From Butyrivibrio fibrisolvens (GTDB taxonomy: Bacteria; Bacillota; Clostridia; Lachnospirales; Lachnospiraceae): a stretch of 64,000 nucleotides of DNA. Numbering within the stretch: the stretch's first letter is position 1; each line of letters begins with the position of its first letter. The stretch covers positions 3,968,001-4,032,000 of the forward strand of contig NZ_CP065800.1 of NCBI RefSeq assembly GCF_023206215.1, in the 5' to 3' direction. Below, one piece after another: positions 48,475 to 57,910 of this stretch. The notes beneath the pieces were generated by a model. The model was given only the letters and a program-made list of their open reading frames with translations. It had not been told where the DNA came from and did no database searches. A program made the position numbers and the translations under genes.

Positions 48475-49953
48475 TCAGCCGCCGAAGGAAAATCCGAATC
48501 CATTACCATTAGATTCCGGCTGGGAACCTTGCTGATCATCAGAAGCTGATCCTGACTTTGATTCACCTTGGCCATTGTCCTGCTGCTCTTCCCCTGACTG
48601 ACCTGGCATACCATATTCATAGCTCTGAGTATTGCCTCCATCAGTAGATGAAGAACTTGAAAGTGTAGATGCATTGTCAAGAGTCACTTCTATATCTACG
48701 TACTGGTACTGACCATCTACTCTTCTAAGAACTGTTACTGTAACTGTATCTCCTTCTGCATAGTAGGACATAAGGCTTGTAAGATCTGATGCGGATGTGA
48801 TGTCATTGCCATCAAAAGATGTGATAAGGTCACCTGCCTGTATTCCGGCCTTCTGCGCAGCGCTTCCGTCACCTACTGCTGCTACGTATGCTCCATCTAT
48901 TCCTGTAGGAGTCATTACTGATACTCCCAAAGCTCCCTGCTGGCCTTCTGCTACAGTGATCTTGGTATCTTCATTCATAAGATCATTGATAAGATCTATA
49001 ACATCAGATATCGGAATTGCAAAGCCCATACCTTCTACAGTTGTAGCTCCGATCTTACTGGAGGTAACGCCTATTACTTCACCTGCTGCATTAAGAAGTG
49101 CTCCGCCAGAGTTACCTGGGTTTATTGCAGCATCTGTTTGAATGAAAGTATTGGTCTCTCCGTCTTCAGTCTCTATCTCTCTATCAAGAGCACTGATGAC
49201 ACCTGTCGTTACTGACTGTCCATATCCAAGTGCATTACCTATAGCTATAGCGCTCTCTCCTACTGTAAGTGAGTTGGAATCTCCAAGTGTAGCTATGCTT
49301 ATAGCAGAAAGAGTGTCCTTGGACAGATCTTCAAGTTCTACTGCTATAACAGCGATATCTACAGAAGATTCTGTGCCCTTTAGATAAGCTGTAGCTGTGC
49401 TGCCATCTGCAAAAGATACTTCCATAGAGTTAGCGCCTGACACTACATGATTGTTGGTAACAATTATAAGTTCTGAATCACTCTGGGCTATTATGATACC
49501 TGATCCTGCACCTTCCGATTCCTGCTGATAAGACTGACCGAAGAAATCTGTTGTTGTAGTTGTAGCCTTAACATTGATAGATACGATAGATGGCATAGCT
49601 GCTGCAACTACACTTGTAACATCTGTAGTAACTACCTGAGTATTACTTGTTGTCGTAACCTTGAGCTGTGAATCCGAATCATCACTTACTGTCTGAGTTG
49701 AAGCTATACTGATTGAAGAGCTTGCATCATCGCTAAGCGATAGTGATGTAAAGTTCTGTGCTCCATATATTCCAGCACCTGTACATACTCCAAATACTGC
49801 CGCAAGTGCGATCGCACCTGCTACCTTACCGGCCTTTTTACTTTTTACTTTGTTTTTCTTTTTAGTTTTCTTATTCATAGTGTCATTATCACTACCGGTC
49901 TGCTCATTTGTGTTGTCGGTATTTAGATTATTAAACAATTCATTATCATTCAT
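48475..49953 (-). CDS. htrA: HtrA/DegP-type membrane-anchored serine protease
   Basis: 492-residue envelope quality-control protease. Cytoplasmic lysine-rich N-terminus, one membrane helix near 43-65, then a trypsin-like domain with triad H169 (TNNHVVSG), D199 (SSVDIAV) and S282 (NPGNSGGAL). One PDZ domain follows at about 345-435 (AQKAGIQAGDLITSFDG), and a low-complexity Gly/Ser/Gln tail ends GFGFSFGG. The active site faces outward. No neighbour partner gene. Confidence 0.94.
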   Translation of the reverse strand: MNDNELFNNLNTDNTNEQTGSDNDTMNKKTKKKNKVKSKKAGKVAGAIALAAVFGVCTGAGIYGAQNFTSLSLSDDASSSISIASTQTVSDDSDSQLKVTTTSNTQVVTTDVTSVVAAAMPSIVSINVKATTTTTDFFGQSYQQESEGAGSGIIIAQSDSELIIVTNNHVVSGANSMEVSFADGSTATAYLKGTESSVDIAVIAVELEDLSKDTLSAISIATLGDSNSLTVGESAIAIGNALGYGQSVTTGVISALDREIETEDGETNTFIQTDAAINPGNSGGALLNAAGEVIGVTSSKIGATTVEGMGFAIPISDVIDLINDLMNEDTKITVAEGQQGALGVSVMTPTGIDGAYVAAVGDGSAAQKAGIQAGDLITSFDGNDITSASDLTSLMSYYAEGDTVTVTVLRRVDGQYQYVDIEVTLDNASTLSSSSSTDGGNTQSYEYGMPGQSGEEQQDNGQGESKSGSASDDQQGSQPESNGNGFGFSFGG

Positions 49954-50112
49954 ATCTCTACCTCTTTCTAAGCCCTATAGCTTTATTTAATACGGTTTCG
50001 TTACTACTTATATTGATGTGGCTTGTCTGTCTTTCTTTTATGTTTTACAGTTTAGGATTCAATTGTGATGAATCTGTGTTCTATTTATGCTAAAATTGTG
50101 TTCTCTTTCTTA

Positions 50113-50163
50113 TAAAAAAATAAAGCAGTTCTCATTTTGTTTATAATCCAAAACAAGAACTGC
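50113..50163 (-). terminator. Terminator after the dihydrofolate reductase gene
   Basis: GCAGTTCT and AGAACTGC form the ends of a long stem (with TGTTTTG/CAAAAT inside), followed on the minus strand by TTTATTTTTTT. The rest of 49954-50260 holds no gene. Confidence 0.75.
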
Positions 50164-50260
50164 CTTGCAAATATGTCCGCTATTACTACTATGCTATTTG
50201 TTATAACTCTAACTTCGGGGATTACACACCGACGGATAGAGATACTTAATCTATTTGCTA

Positions 50261-50764
50261 TTACCTACGTACCCATCTCTGGAAGGTGTAGCAGTTGTCG
50301 AAGTAGTACTGTTCATCACTCTCTTCTGCAAGCTCCCATTCAGGATCTTTTTCAAGATTAGGGAAGTATGCATCTGCTGTAAACTCTCTATCCACCTTGG
50401 TTACAATGCAAGTATCTACATATGGAAGAAGCTGAGTATACACACTTGTTCCACCGATTACATATACGTCATTAGTATCATATTCTGATGCTATCTTAAG
50501 AACTTCATCAACGCTTCTTGCCATTATTGCAGTTCCTGTTGACGTACTCTTAACTGTATAGTCAGGATTAGCTGAAAGAATGATGTTAACCCTCTGATCA
50601 AGCGGAAGACTGTTCGGGAATGTTGCAAGTGTCTTCCTTCCTAGGATCACAACCTTATTCTTAGTCTCATTACGGAACATCTTGTGGTCAGCCGGTATAC
50701 TTATAAGAAGATTACCGCCATATCCTATTGCCCAGTTATTATCTACTGCTACTATTGCTTTCAT
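50261..50764 (-). CDS. dfrA: Dihydrofolate reductase
   Basis: 167-residue enzyme reducing dihydrofolate to tetrahydrofolate with NADPH, regenerating the cofactor used by ThyA. It shows MKAIVAVDNNWAIGYGGNLL, VILGRKTLATFPN (NADPH-binding) and VYVIGGTSVYTQLLPY. Last gene of a thyA-GGDEF/EAL-dfrA run with gaps of 33 and 48 bases. Confidence 0.94.
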   Translation of the reverse strand: MKAIVAVDNNWAIGYGGNLLISIPADHKMFRNETKNKVVILGRKTLATFPNSLPLDQRVNIILSANPDYTVKSTSTGTAIMARSVDEVLKIASEYDTNDVYVIGGTSVYTQLLPYVDTCIVTKVDREFTADAYFPNLEKDPEWELAEESDEQYYFDNCYTFQRWVRR

Positions 50765-50812
50765 ATTTTATCCCCGTTTCTATAAATGTATTTTTTTGAT
50801 ATATCTTACCAA

Positions 50813-53308
50813 TCACGATACATTCCGATTGGTAACATCGAAGAATTCTTTGAATTTGGCTATATCCAGAGGTCTTGAATAATAGTATCCCTGTATGGAA
50901 TGACAGCCAAGCTTTCTAAGCGCCTGTACCTGATTCTCCGATTCTATTCCCTCTGCTACAACAGATATACCTATTGTAGTGAACATACGCATGAGAGCGC
51001 TTACCATCTGGAAGCTCTTCTCATTGTCAGGGAATCCGTGAGTGAAGATCCCTCTGTCGATCTTAACCGTATCAAATTGAAGCCTCTGAATAGCTACAAG
51101 ATTAGAATAAGAACTTCCGAAATCATCCATGGATACTGTTGCTCCAAGATCATGGATCCTGTCGATGATCTCTGATATATCGTTTTCGTTATTGTATGCC
51201 ATGGATTCCGTGATCTCAAATTCTATAAGTTCTATAGGTGGCTTTATCTCTCTTATGATCTGCTCATAACTTTCAAAATTGTCTGCATTAAGGATACTGT
51301 ATCTTGAAAGGTTAACAGATATCTTAAAAGGTTCATTGCCTTCATCAACCCACTTTTTTATAAAAAGACAGGTCTCTCTGAACATAAACAGATCAACTCT
51401 TGCGATCATTCTGTTTCTTTCAAATACAGGTATGAAATATACCGGCCCTAGTACAGATCCGTCATTTCTTCTCCATCTTACAAGAGCTTCTGCACCTGAG
51501 ACTTTGCCGGTATGAGGATCAACCTTGGGCTGGAGAAAGAGTTCCATTTCTTTATTCAAAAGAGCTTTCTCAAGCCTGTTTTCCATAGTCTTTTCTACGC
51601 GAAGCTTGTCTTTGCACATCTCAGTATATAACCAGCAGTCTGATGCAAGGTCATAAGCTGCTGCCGAATTCCTGTACGCGATTCTGGCAAGATCCAGTAC
51701 CGCTTTGAAATTATCATCTCCGGCACTTATAGGACATGCTGAGAATTCCACTCTTACAGATAGCGACTTATAATTGTCCCTAAGAAGCTTTTCAAGTCCT
51801 TCACGTAGCATAGAGCACTTTCTTCTTACATTCTGAGCTTTATCATCACTTTTTATAAGCATTGCAAAGCTGGACTGACCCATAGCTCCTTGCGATTCTC
51901 CATCTTCAAGGGATAGCTGGTTTTTTTCATAGAGCTCTTTTAAAAGCCTGTTACCATTCTCCCAGCCTATGATCTCGTTTACAGCTTTAAATCCCACAAG
52001 ATTCATATACAAAAGCCAGTATTCATCTCTTTGCTCTGAGGATATCTCAGAGAACTTCTCATTAAGATATGCAAGTGAATTGCCACCTGTTACTGTGTCT
52101 ACGTAGGCAAGCTCTTTGAGCCTTCTAAGATTCATCTCACCTCTTATATCATGGAAAGATTTAAGAAGGACCGTAAGCGTAAGCGTTATCAGAAATACAC
52201 TGTATCCTATTCTGAATGAGTTGGAATTATCAACTTCCTTGTCCAAATAGTACCTTAAAAAGCTCCTGGCCGTTACTCCCACCAGAAAAGTCGTCCCAAG
52301 AACAGATGCAAACAAGTACCTGCTCTCTGTTATGAAGAACTCTCTGACTTCGAGTGCCATAATCACGACAGTTATAAAAAACAGATATGACATCAGTGCA
52401 AAAAATCCTATAGCAATATGTACGATATCTGCAACATACAATATGACAACAACGGCCATAAATGCCATATATGTCAGTAACATATACTGTATCAGATTTT
52501 TGCCATTATTAAGGTACTCCAAGAAGAACAGAAGCTGGAACACCGGAAGTATCATAAGCAGGTAAAAAGATGACAGATACCTGATCGAAACAGATCCACT
52601 TATGAACTGAGGCAGATTAGAGTCTATCAAAAACCAGATTCCGGACAAAAGTGATATAACCGCCATATATGCAGCCGGTTTTTTCATAGATTCTATTTGA
52701 TATTTGAATAAGAAAATAGTAAAGATCACCAGAACAAATCCAATTATGATGAACATGAATCCATTCAGAAAAGCGCTCATATTCTTAATAAATATCGCAT
52801 TGTTGAGGTCATTGCGCTGCCCGAATATGGCATTATAATAATAAAAGCGCTTATTTTTATGAGTGGTATTTTTAAGTTCCAGCGTCAGATCTTTGCCATG
52901 AGCGAACATTGGAATACCTATGATGAACCATGAATTCCCAACTTCCATGCCGATGGTATCTGTAGTACCCTTGGCAAAATCTCCCAAAAAAGTACCATTG
53001 GCATATACAGCCACATAAATCCCGGGATCATAGATAGCTATCGCCTCATCAGGAGCGATCGTATAAGGTAACCTGTGATATAAACGGACAGTCTCACCGG
53101 GAGCTATATTAATATAATCATCACTTATAAGCTCACCATCCGGCTCGTTCTGCCATCTCTCTGAGAAAAAATCCGAGTACTTATAATGTAACCTAAAATC
53201 ATCCACCGGATTTGCAGATGCATAAATAAATATTCCCGCGGTCAACACAATCAGGATCGTTGCTACGATCCTGCATATTAGATACTTTTTTTTCAGCAAT
53301 TTTTTCAT
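50813..53308 (-). CDS. Membrane c-di-GMP phosphodiesterase with degenerate GGDEF and intact EAL domain
   Basis: 831 residues. One N-terminal helix (~13-30), an outside sensor domain (~31-175), then about seven helices to residue 385 (7TMR-DISM-like). The GGDEF domain at ~400-555 is degenerate: MGQSSF stands where GGDEF should be, so no cyclase activity is expected. The EAL domain at ~570-825 keeps EALVRW, ITES, MDDFG, KIDR and VAEGIES, so it should hydrolyse c-di-GMP. It is set between thyA and dfrA in one tight run, which is odd for a signalling gene. Confidence 0.9.
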   Translation of the reverse strand: MKKLLKKKYLICRIVATILIVLTAGIFIYASANPVDDFRLHYKYSDFFSERWQNEPDGELISDDYINIAPGETVRLYHRLPYTIAPDEAIAIYDPGIYVAVYANGTFLGDFAKGTTDTIGMEVGNSWFIIGIPMFAHGKDLTLELKNTTHKNKRFYYYNAIFGQRNDLNNAIFIKNMSAFLNGFMFIIIGFVLVIFTIFLFKYQIESMKKPAAYMAVISLLSGIWFLIDSNLPQFISGSVSIRYLSSFYLLMILPVFQLLFFLEYLNNGKNLIQYMLLTYMAFMAVVVILYVADIVHIAIGFFALMSYLFFITVVIMALEVREFFITESRYLFASVLGTTFLVGVTARSFLRYYLDKEVDNSNSFRIGYSVFLITLTLTVLLKSFHDIRGEMNLRRLKELAYVDTVTGGNSLAYLNEKFSEISSEQRDEYWLLYMNLVGFKAVNEIIGWENGNRLLKELYEKNQLSLEDGESQGAMGQSSFAMLIKSDDKAQNVRRKCSMLREGLEKLLRDNYKSLSVRVEFSACPISAGDDNFKAVLDLARIAYRNSAAAYDLASDCWLYTEMCKDKLRVEKTMENRLEKALLNKEMELFLQPKVDPHTGKVSGAEALVRWRRNDGSVLGPVYFIPVFERNRMIARVDLFMFRETCLFIKKWVDEGNEPFKISVNLSRYSILNADNFESYEQIIREIKPPIELIEFEITESMAYNNENDISEIIDRIHDLGATVSMDDFGSSYSNLVAIQRLQFDTVKIDRGIFTHGFPDNEKSFQMVSALMRMFTTIGISVVAEGIESENQVQALRKLGCHSIQGYYYSRPLDIAKFKEFFDVTNRNVS

Positions 53309-53341
53309 TTACAATATTTAAGACCAGGTAGCCCTATGGTA

Positions 53342-54379
53342 CTAGATTGCTATCGGTATATCTTTGAACTGGTCTCCTGCTACCTCATAGTTTTCTACAC
53401 TAACGTCATTTCTTGTAAAATCATAAAAATCCTTAATTTCAGGATTCAAATGGAAGGTTGGTGCCGGAAGAGGCGTCCTTCCAATAAGTTCTTTAATATA
53501 AGGAATATGCCTGTCATAAATATGGCAATCTGCGATAACATGAAGGAGCTTACCAACCTTCATGTCACAAACCTGTGCCAGCATGTGCACAAGTGAAGAA
53601 TACTGGACAATATTCCAGTTATTGGCTGCAAGCATATCCTGAGAACGCTGATTAAGTACAGCATTAAGTACAAGTTTTCCGTCATTCTCATCCTGAGTCA
53701 CATTGTAGGTCATGCTATATGCGCAAGGTTCAAGGTTCATCTGAGAAAGTTCTGATACATTCCAGGTTGTAGTCATAATACGACGTGAGAATGGATTTAT
53801 CTTAAGGTCGTATATGACCTTATTCATCTGATCCATTACAGCAGTTCCTGACTCTCTGTCAAAAACAATATCAGGCTCAGATAGTCTTTCGTATGCATCT
53901 GTTCCCGGAACAAGACGTTCTTCCATAGATGGAATACCAGGGCCGGGGACATACTTGTACATAACTTTGCTGCCTTCAACTTCTTTATTCCATGTAGGGA
54001 AAGCTCTGTCTATTCCCTCTTCTGTTACTCCTTTATAAGAATACTTTGCAGCTATCTGCCATCCGTAGGCTTTGCCGATAGATCCGTCTTCATCAGCCCA
54101 CTCATCCCAGATAGAGCCTTTGAGATTTTTAATATTGGAAGATTTCTTCTGATATATCCAGAGCACTTCATCTGTTGCAGTCTTGATACCTGTCTTTCTA
54201 AGAGTCATAAGCGGGAACTCCTTAGAAAGATCGTATGTATGTGCCTGACCGAAGATCTTGACAGTATATGCGCTCTCACCGTCCGGCCAATGAGGACGAA
54301 CAGCCTGACCTTTGGTTGTAGTACCGTTTGTCAGGATATCATTGCACATCTGTATAAAAATTTCGTCTGCTTTGGACAT
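53342..54379 (-). CDS. thyA: Thymidylate synthase
   Basis: 345-residue enzyme methylating dUMP to dTMP with 5,10-methylene-THF. The catalytic C219 lies in LEPCAYS, where most ThyA have PCH; the twin arginines are R199-R200 (SRRIMTT). LNQRSQDMLAANNWNI and VIADCHIYDRH are further family motifs. The longer form with PCA is like phi3T/Bacillus ThyA-type proteins. First gene of a run with the c-di-GMP protein and dihydrofolate reductase. Confidence 0.93.
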   Translation of the reverse strand: MSKADEIFIQMCNDILTNGTTTKGQAVRPHWPDGESAYTVKIFGQAHTYDLSKEFPLMTLRKTGIKTATDEVLWIYQKKSSNIKNLKGSIWDEWADEDGSIGKAYGWQIAAKYSYKGVTEEGIDRAFPTWNKEVEGSKVMYKYVPGPGIPSMEERLVPGTDAYERLSEPDIVFDRESGTAVMDQMNKVIYDLKINPFSRRIMTTTWNVSELSQMNLEPCAYSMTYNVTQDENDGKLVLNAVLNQRSQDMLAANNWNIVQYSSLVHMLAQVCDMKVGKLLHVIADCHIYDRHIPYIKELIGRTPLPAPTFHLNPEIKDFYDFTRNDVSVENYEVAGDQFKDIPIAI

Positions 54380-54520
54380 AAAGAATCCCCCATCAAATTA
54401 ATTACTTCAATCATTATAATCTATCTGTACGCATAAATATATGTATAAAGATAACAAATCTTATCAATTTTGACTTTTTCCGGTAATAATTTTAATCCCC
54501 AAGGCCATAAAGATCACCTT

Positions 54521-54563
54521 ATAAAACTCTCCGCATGGACGCTGTAACATCCATGTGGAGAGT
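54521..54563 (-). terminator. Terminator after the beta-CASP nuclease gene
   Basis: ACTCTCC-CATGGA pairs with TCCATG-GGAGAGT, then TTTTATAA on the minus strand, about 50 bases after the stop at 54611. Confidence 0.75.
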
Positions 54564-54610
54564 CTTCATGGCCATCATAAATAACCTTATGCCGCGAGCA
54601 AAGTAAGTGA

Positions 54611-56212
54611 CTATCTATCATACTTATCGCACAGGGCATTGATCTGATCAGCGAACTTAGCCTTATCCTTATTGCTGATGCCGCTGACTTTACCTATAAC
54701 TGCGATAAGCCTAGCTCCTGCAGCTTTAAGCCTTGCATATACATCAGATATAGCTTCAGCCTTCTTAGCAGCAGGTACAGGTACGCCTTCCTTGTCGAAT
54801 TGTCCTGACACAAGATCAAAGACAGTACCGCTATAAGGCGCATATGTATCATAGCCGTATTCATTTTTCAGATACTGAGCAAATGCAATTGTAACGGTAT
54901 CTTCTCCGTGTACGATAAAGACCTTCCTTGGTCTTTTCTTGGTAAAGCCATTAAGCCAGGCTGCAAGTCCGTCTCTGTCTGCATGACCGGAAAGTCCTTC
55001 TATCTTGGTAATCTCAGCCCTGACATCAATCTCTTCACCAAAGAGCCTGACTCTCTCGGCTCCGTCTATGATAGCTCGTCCAAGAGTTCCTGCCGACTGA
55101 TAACCCACAAACAATATGGTACTCTCAGGTCTCCATAGGTTGTGCTTGAGATGGTGCTTGATACGTCCTGCATCACACATGCCGGAAGCTGCAAGGATTA
55201 CCTTGGGTTTATCATCAAAGTTGATGGCAACAGACTCTTCCTGGGTTATAGACAGCTTAAGACCGCGGAATGATATGGGATTTATACCTCTTTTGACAAA
55301 GGACATAGCTTCCTCATCGTAGCAGGTATATTCATGATCAGCAAAAAGACCTGTAGCACTGACTGCCATAGGGCTGTCAACGAATACGTCAAAGTCTTCT
55401 ACAGCTGTGACAAGGTGCTCTTCTTTGATCTGTCTGAAGAAGTATAGCATCTCCTGGGTTCTGCCTATGGCAAAAGACGGAATCACAACATTGCCGCCTC
55501 TTTCAAAAGTTCTGTTAAGAACATCCGTAAGATCCTTGATATAATCAGGTCTTTCGGTAGAATGGAGCCTATCTCCATAGGTTGACTCCATGACAACATA
55601 GTCGGCTTCTTCAGTATACTTAGGGTCTTTGATAAGAGGCTGACGGGTATTACCAATATCTCCTGAGAATACTATCTTGCGCTTCTGGCCTTTTTCTTCG
55701 AGCCAGACCTCTATACTGGCACTTCCGAGAAGATGACCTATATCGGTAAATCTGATCTTTATACCATCACATACATCTATGATCTCATCATATTCACATG
55801 GAATAAACTGACGTATAGCGCCTTCTGCATCCTCCATAATATAAAGAGGCTCTGCTCCTTCTAACTTACTGTTACGTTTTGCTTTTCTTCTGCGCCATTC
55901 AGATTCCTGCATCTGAATATGGGCACAGTCTCTTAGCATGATATCACACAGATCAGCTGTAGCCGTTGTTGCATAGATCTTGCCTCTAAAGCCTCCGGCA
56001 TACAGTAGCGGTATAAGTCCGCTGTGATCTACATGCGCATGTGTCAAGAACACATAGTCGATAAGAGCCGGAGCAACCGGAAGAGGTACATTTTCAAATA
56101 TGTTGCGTCCCTGCTCCATACCGTAGTCTACCAGAATCGTCTTGCCACAAGCCTGCAGGCAATGACAGCTTCCTGTAACTTCATGATCAGCACCTACAAA
56201 TGTCAGTTTCAT
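54611..56212 (-). CDS. Metallo-beta-lactamase/beta-CASP RNase (CPSF/YsiM-like)
   Basis: 533-residue RNA-processing hydrolase. Zinc ligands include HAHVDHSG, GHLLGS and the GDIGN aspartate; the beta-CASP and RMMBL regions end SGHADRDGL and VHGED. This family trims or cuts RNA in the cytoplasm. The frame begins with a GTG at 56227, but GGAGG at 8-base spacing supports the ATG at 56212 (MKLTFVGADHEVTGS). Stand-alone gene. Confidence 0.9.
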   Translation of the reverse strand: MKLTFVGADHEVTGSCHCLQACGKTILVDYGMEQGRNIFENVPLPVAPALIDYVFLTHAHVDHSGLIPLLYAGGFRGKIYATTATADLCDIMLRDCAHIQMQESEWRRRKAKRNSKLEGAEPLYIMEDAEGAIRQFIPCEYDEIIDVCDGIKIRFTDIGHLLGSASIEVWLEEKGQKRKIVFSGDIGNTRQPLIKDPKYTEEADYVVMESTYGDRLHSTERPDYIKDLTDVLNRTFERGGNVVIPSFAIGRTQEMLYFFRQIKEEHLVTAVEDFDVFVDSPMAVSATGLFADHEYTCYDEEAMSFVKRGINPISFRGLKLSITQEESVAINFDDKPKVILAASGMCDAGRIKHHLKHNLWRPESTILFVGYQSAGTLGRAIIDGAERVRLFGEEIDVRAEITKIEGLSGHADRDGLAAWLNGFTKKRPRKVFIVHGEDTVTIAFAQYLKNEYGYDTYAPYSGTVFDLVSGQFDKEGVPVPAAKKAEAISDVYARLKAAGARLIAVIGKVSGISNKDKAKFADQINALCDKYDR

Positions 56213-56387
56213 AAGCAATGCCTCCACTATGATGACGTTTTAAAGCCCTCAATACTAATCAGCGTACAACACTTCTAATATTAATAATATATGTATTTAT
56301 CGTCATATGCAAAACATATCTTGTGTTAAGCTTAGGCTAAGAAGAAAATAAGAAGAAAAAGTTTTTGTGATAAAATAAAAAAATCCG

Positions 56388-56416
56388 TTGACAACAATTG
56401 TTAATTGAGTTATCAT
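56388..56416 (+). promoter_or_regulatory. Promoter for the tandem tRNA-Gly genes
   Basis: TTGACA (56388-56393), 17 bases and TATCAT (56411-56416), 38 bases before the first tRNA. Confidence 0.75.
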
Positions 56417-56453
56417 CTTACTTGTCGCTGAGGTGATCTGCGACAGAGTAAAT

Positions 56454-56526
56454 GCGATAGTGGCGTAGTTGGTAACGCGCGACCTTGCCAAGGTCGAGAC
56501 CGCGGGTTCGAGCCCCGTCTATCGCT
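56454..56526 (+). tRNA. tRNA-Gly (anticodon GCC), copy 1
   Basis: Acceptor stem GCGATAG/CTATCGC, D-stem GCGT/ACGC, anticodon stem CGACC/GGTCG with loop TTGCCAA, and T-arm GCGGG-TTCGAGC-CCCGT all fold. CCA is not encoded. Confidence 0.95.
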
Positions 56527-56569
56527 CTTCAAATAAAAGCTTATCTTTTGTTTGTTCAACTTAATAAAC

Positions 56570-56642
56570 GCGATAGTGGCGTAGTTGGTAACGCGCGACC
56601 TTGCCAAGGTCGAGACCGCGGGTTCGAGCCCCGTCTATCGCT
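56570..56642 (+). tRNA. tRNA-Gly (anticodon GCC), copy 2
   Basis: Identical over 73 bases to the first copy, 116 bp downstream. Same cloverleaf with loop TTGCCAA. Confidence 0.95.
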
Positions 56643-56646
56643 CTTC

Positions 56647-56676
56647 AAAAAGGACATCCGATTGGATGTCCTTTTT
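56647..56676 (+). terminator. Terminator after the tRNA-Gly pair
   Basis: AAAAAGGACATCC pairs perfectly with GGATGTCCTTTTT around a GATT loop. Confidence 0.9.
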
Positions 56677-56737
56677 CGTAGTGCTCTTTATATTAGCTTA
56701 CAATCCTGGTACTACAGTACCCTCTATGATTTTCTTG

Positions 56738-57829
56738 TCACTTTAACGTCACTTCAAGAACAACAGGATTGTGGTCAGAACATACAAATCCAAGATCCTG
56801 GGTCTTGCAGGAATCTATCGCAATGTTTCCTGATACTATAAATCCGTCAATAATATAGTACTGGAAGCTGTCCTTATCGGCTCCAAGATATACTTTATCA
56901 AGGGACCTACATGTTGGCACGCTACTGTCTGTAATAAATGTAAAGTCATCGCCAAATTCTTCTACATCTATACTTCCAGGCTGCCATAAGCCATCATATA
57001 CAGGATATGCACTAGTATCAGTATTGGAGAATACCTGATTGAAGTCACCACCAGCGATCACATAATTACCTGCATCAACTTCTGCCTGAAGGACCTGTCT
57101 TAGCATATTGGTCTGTGCCATCTTGCCTTCTCCGCTGTCATAAGCTTCAAGATGCAGATTCACAAGCACCAGTTCCTTATCAGTTCCCCCTACAGGTATT
57201 CTTGATACATTAAGGCATTTTTTGAAATTACAGGTACTAACCGGCCACTTAAATGGCACAGGAAGTGATAATCTTGTAGATGATGATACTTCGTATGCAG
57301 ATAATGTCTGTATTCCAACCTTTACTCTTCCAATAGGCGGAATAGGATATGGAATAAATATTGCATCCATATTAAGAGCATATGAACTTACCTTATCATT
57401 ATTACTTTCCTGAAAAAAAGATACCTCATCAATCTTATAAGATCTGTCAGCTACCTTATCTACTTCCTGCAAGAATACTATGTCAGGATCTATACTTTCT
57501 ATCTCTACAGCCATCTGTTCAAGATTCTCTTGTACCCTGTCCTTATCAGCAGTATATATCATAGTACCGCCATCCATGAAGAAATCAGAATCATCTGAAA
57601 GTGCTCCATATCCGGTATTCCAAGTCAGAACAGTAAATGAATCTCCTGCAGATAAAGTCTTTTCTGCAGTTCCTATAAGTTCAATATCTTCCTTATCTTC
57701 CGGTCTATATTCAAAAACAGTCAAAACACCTATTCCGGCTGCTACTACAATGACAAATATCAAAACTATACTAAGCAGGGCTTTTATAATCTTTTTTGCA
57801 AAACTTTTATTCTTGTTATCTCCAGTCAC
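56738..57829 (-). CDS. Membrane-anchored endonuclease/exonuclease/phosphatase-family protein
   Basis: 363-residue EEP-fold hydrolase held by an N-terminal helix at about 15-38, facing outside. The motifs TWNTGYGAL, VFLQEVD, VNLHLEA, GGDFNQVF and SDHNPVV are in the order of the family catalytic set (Asn, Glu, His, Asp-x-Asn, Asp-His). Substrate may be DNA, phosphoinositide-like or another phosphodiester; not determinable. A TTG at 57832 is also in frame, but the GTG at 57829 has better AAGGAGG spacing. Confidence 0.85.
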   Translation of the reverse strand: MTGDNKNKSFAKKIIKALLSIVLIFVIVVAAGIGVLTVFEYRPEDKEDIELIGTAEKTLSAGDSFTVLTWNTGYGALSDDSDFFMDGGTMIYTADKDRVQENLEQMAVEIESIDPDIVFLQEVDKVADRSYKIDEVSFFQESNNDKVSSYALNMDAIFIPYPIPPIGRVKVGIQTLSAYEVSSSTRLSLPVPFKWPVSTCNFKKCLNVSRIPVGGTDKELVLVNLHLEAYDSGEGKMAQTNMLRQVLQAEVDAGNYVIAGGDFNQVFSNTDTSAYPVYDGLWQPGSIDVEEFGDDFTFITDSSVPTCRSLDKVYLGADKDSFQYYIIDGFIVSGNIAIDSCKTQDLGFVCSDHNPVVLEVTLK

Positions 57830-57910
57830 CAATAGTCCTCCTTATCTACACAGTAAATGAGCCGGAAAAATATCTCCGGCTTTTTTTACATTTTATCATA
57901 TATTCAACAA

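Noticed and set aside
53342..54379. ThyA inactive because PCH is PCA at the catalytic cysteine
   Set aside because: The catalytic cysteine itself is kept, and phi3T/Bacillus-type ThyA proteins naturally have PCA, so activity is expected.
57860..57887. AGCCGGA/TCCGGCT hairpin with seven T residues on the plus strand between two minus-strand genes
   Set aside because: It is oriented to end plus-strand transcription, and no plus-strand gene lies upstream; it may stop antisense RNA but I cannot support a role.
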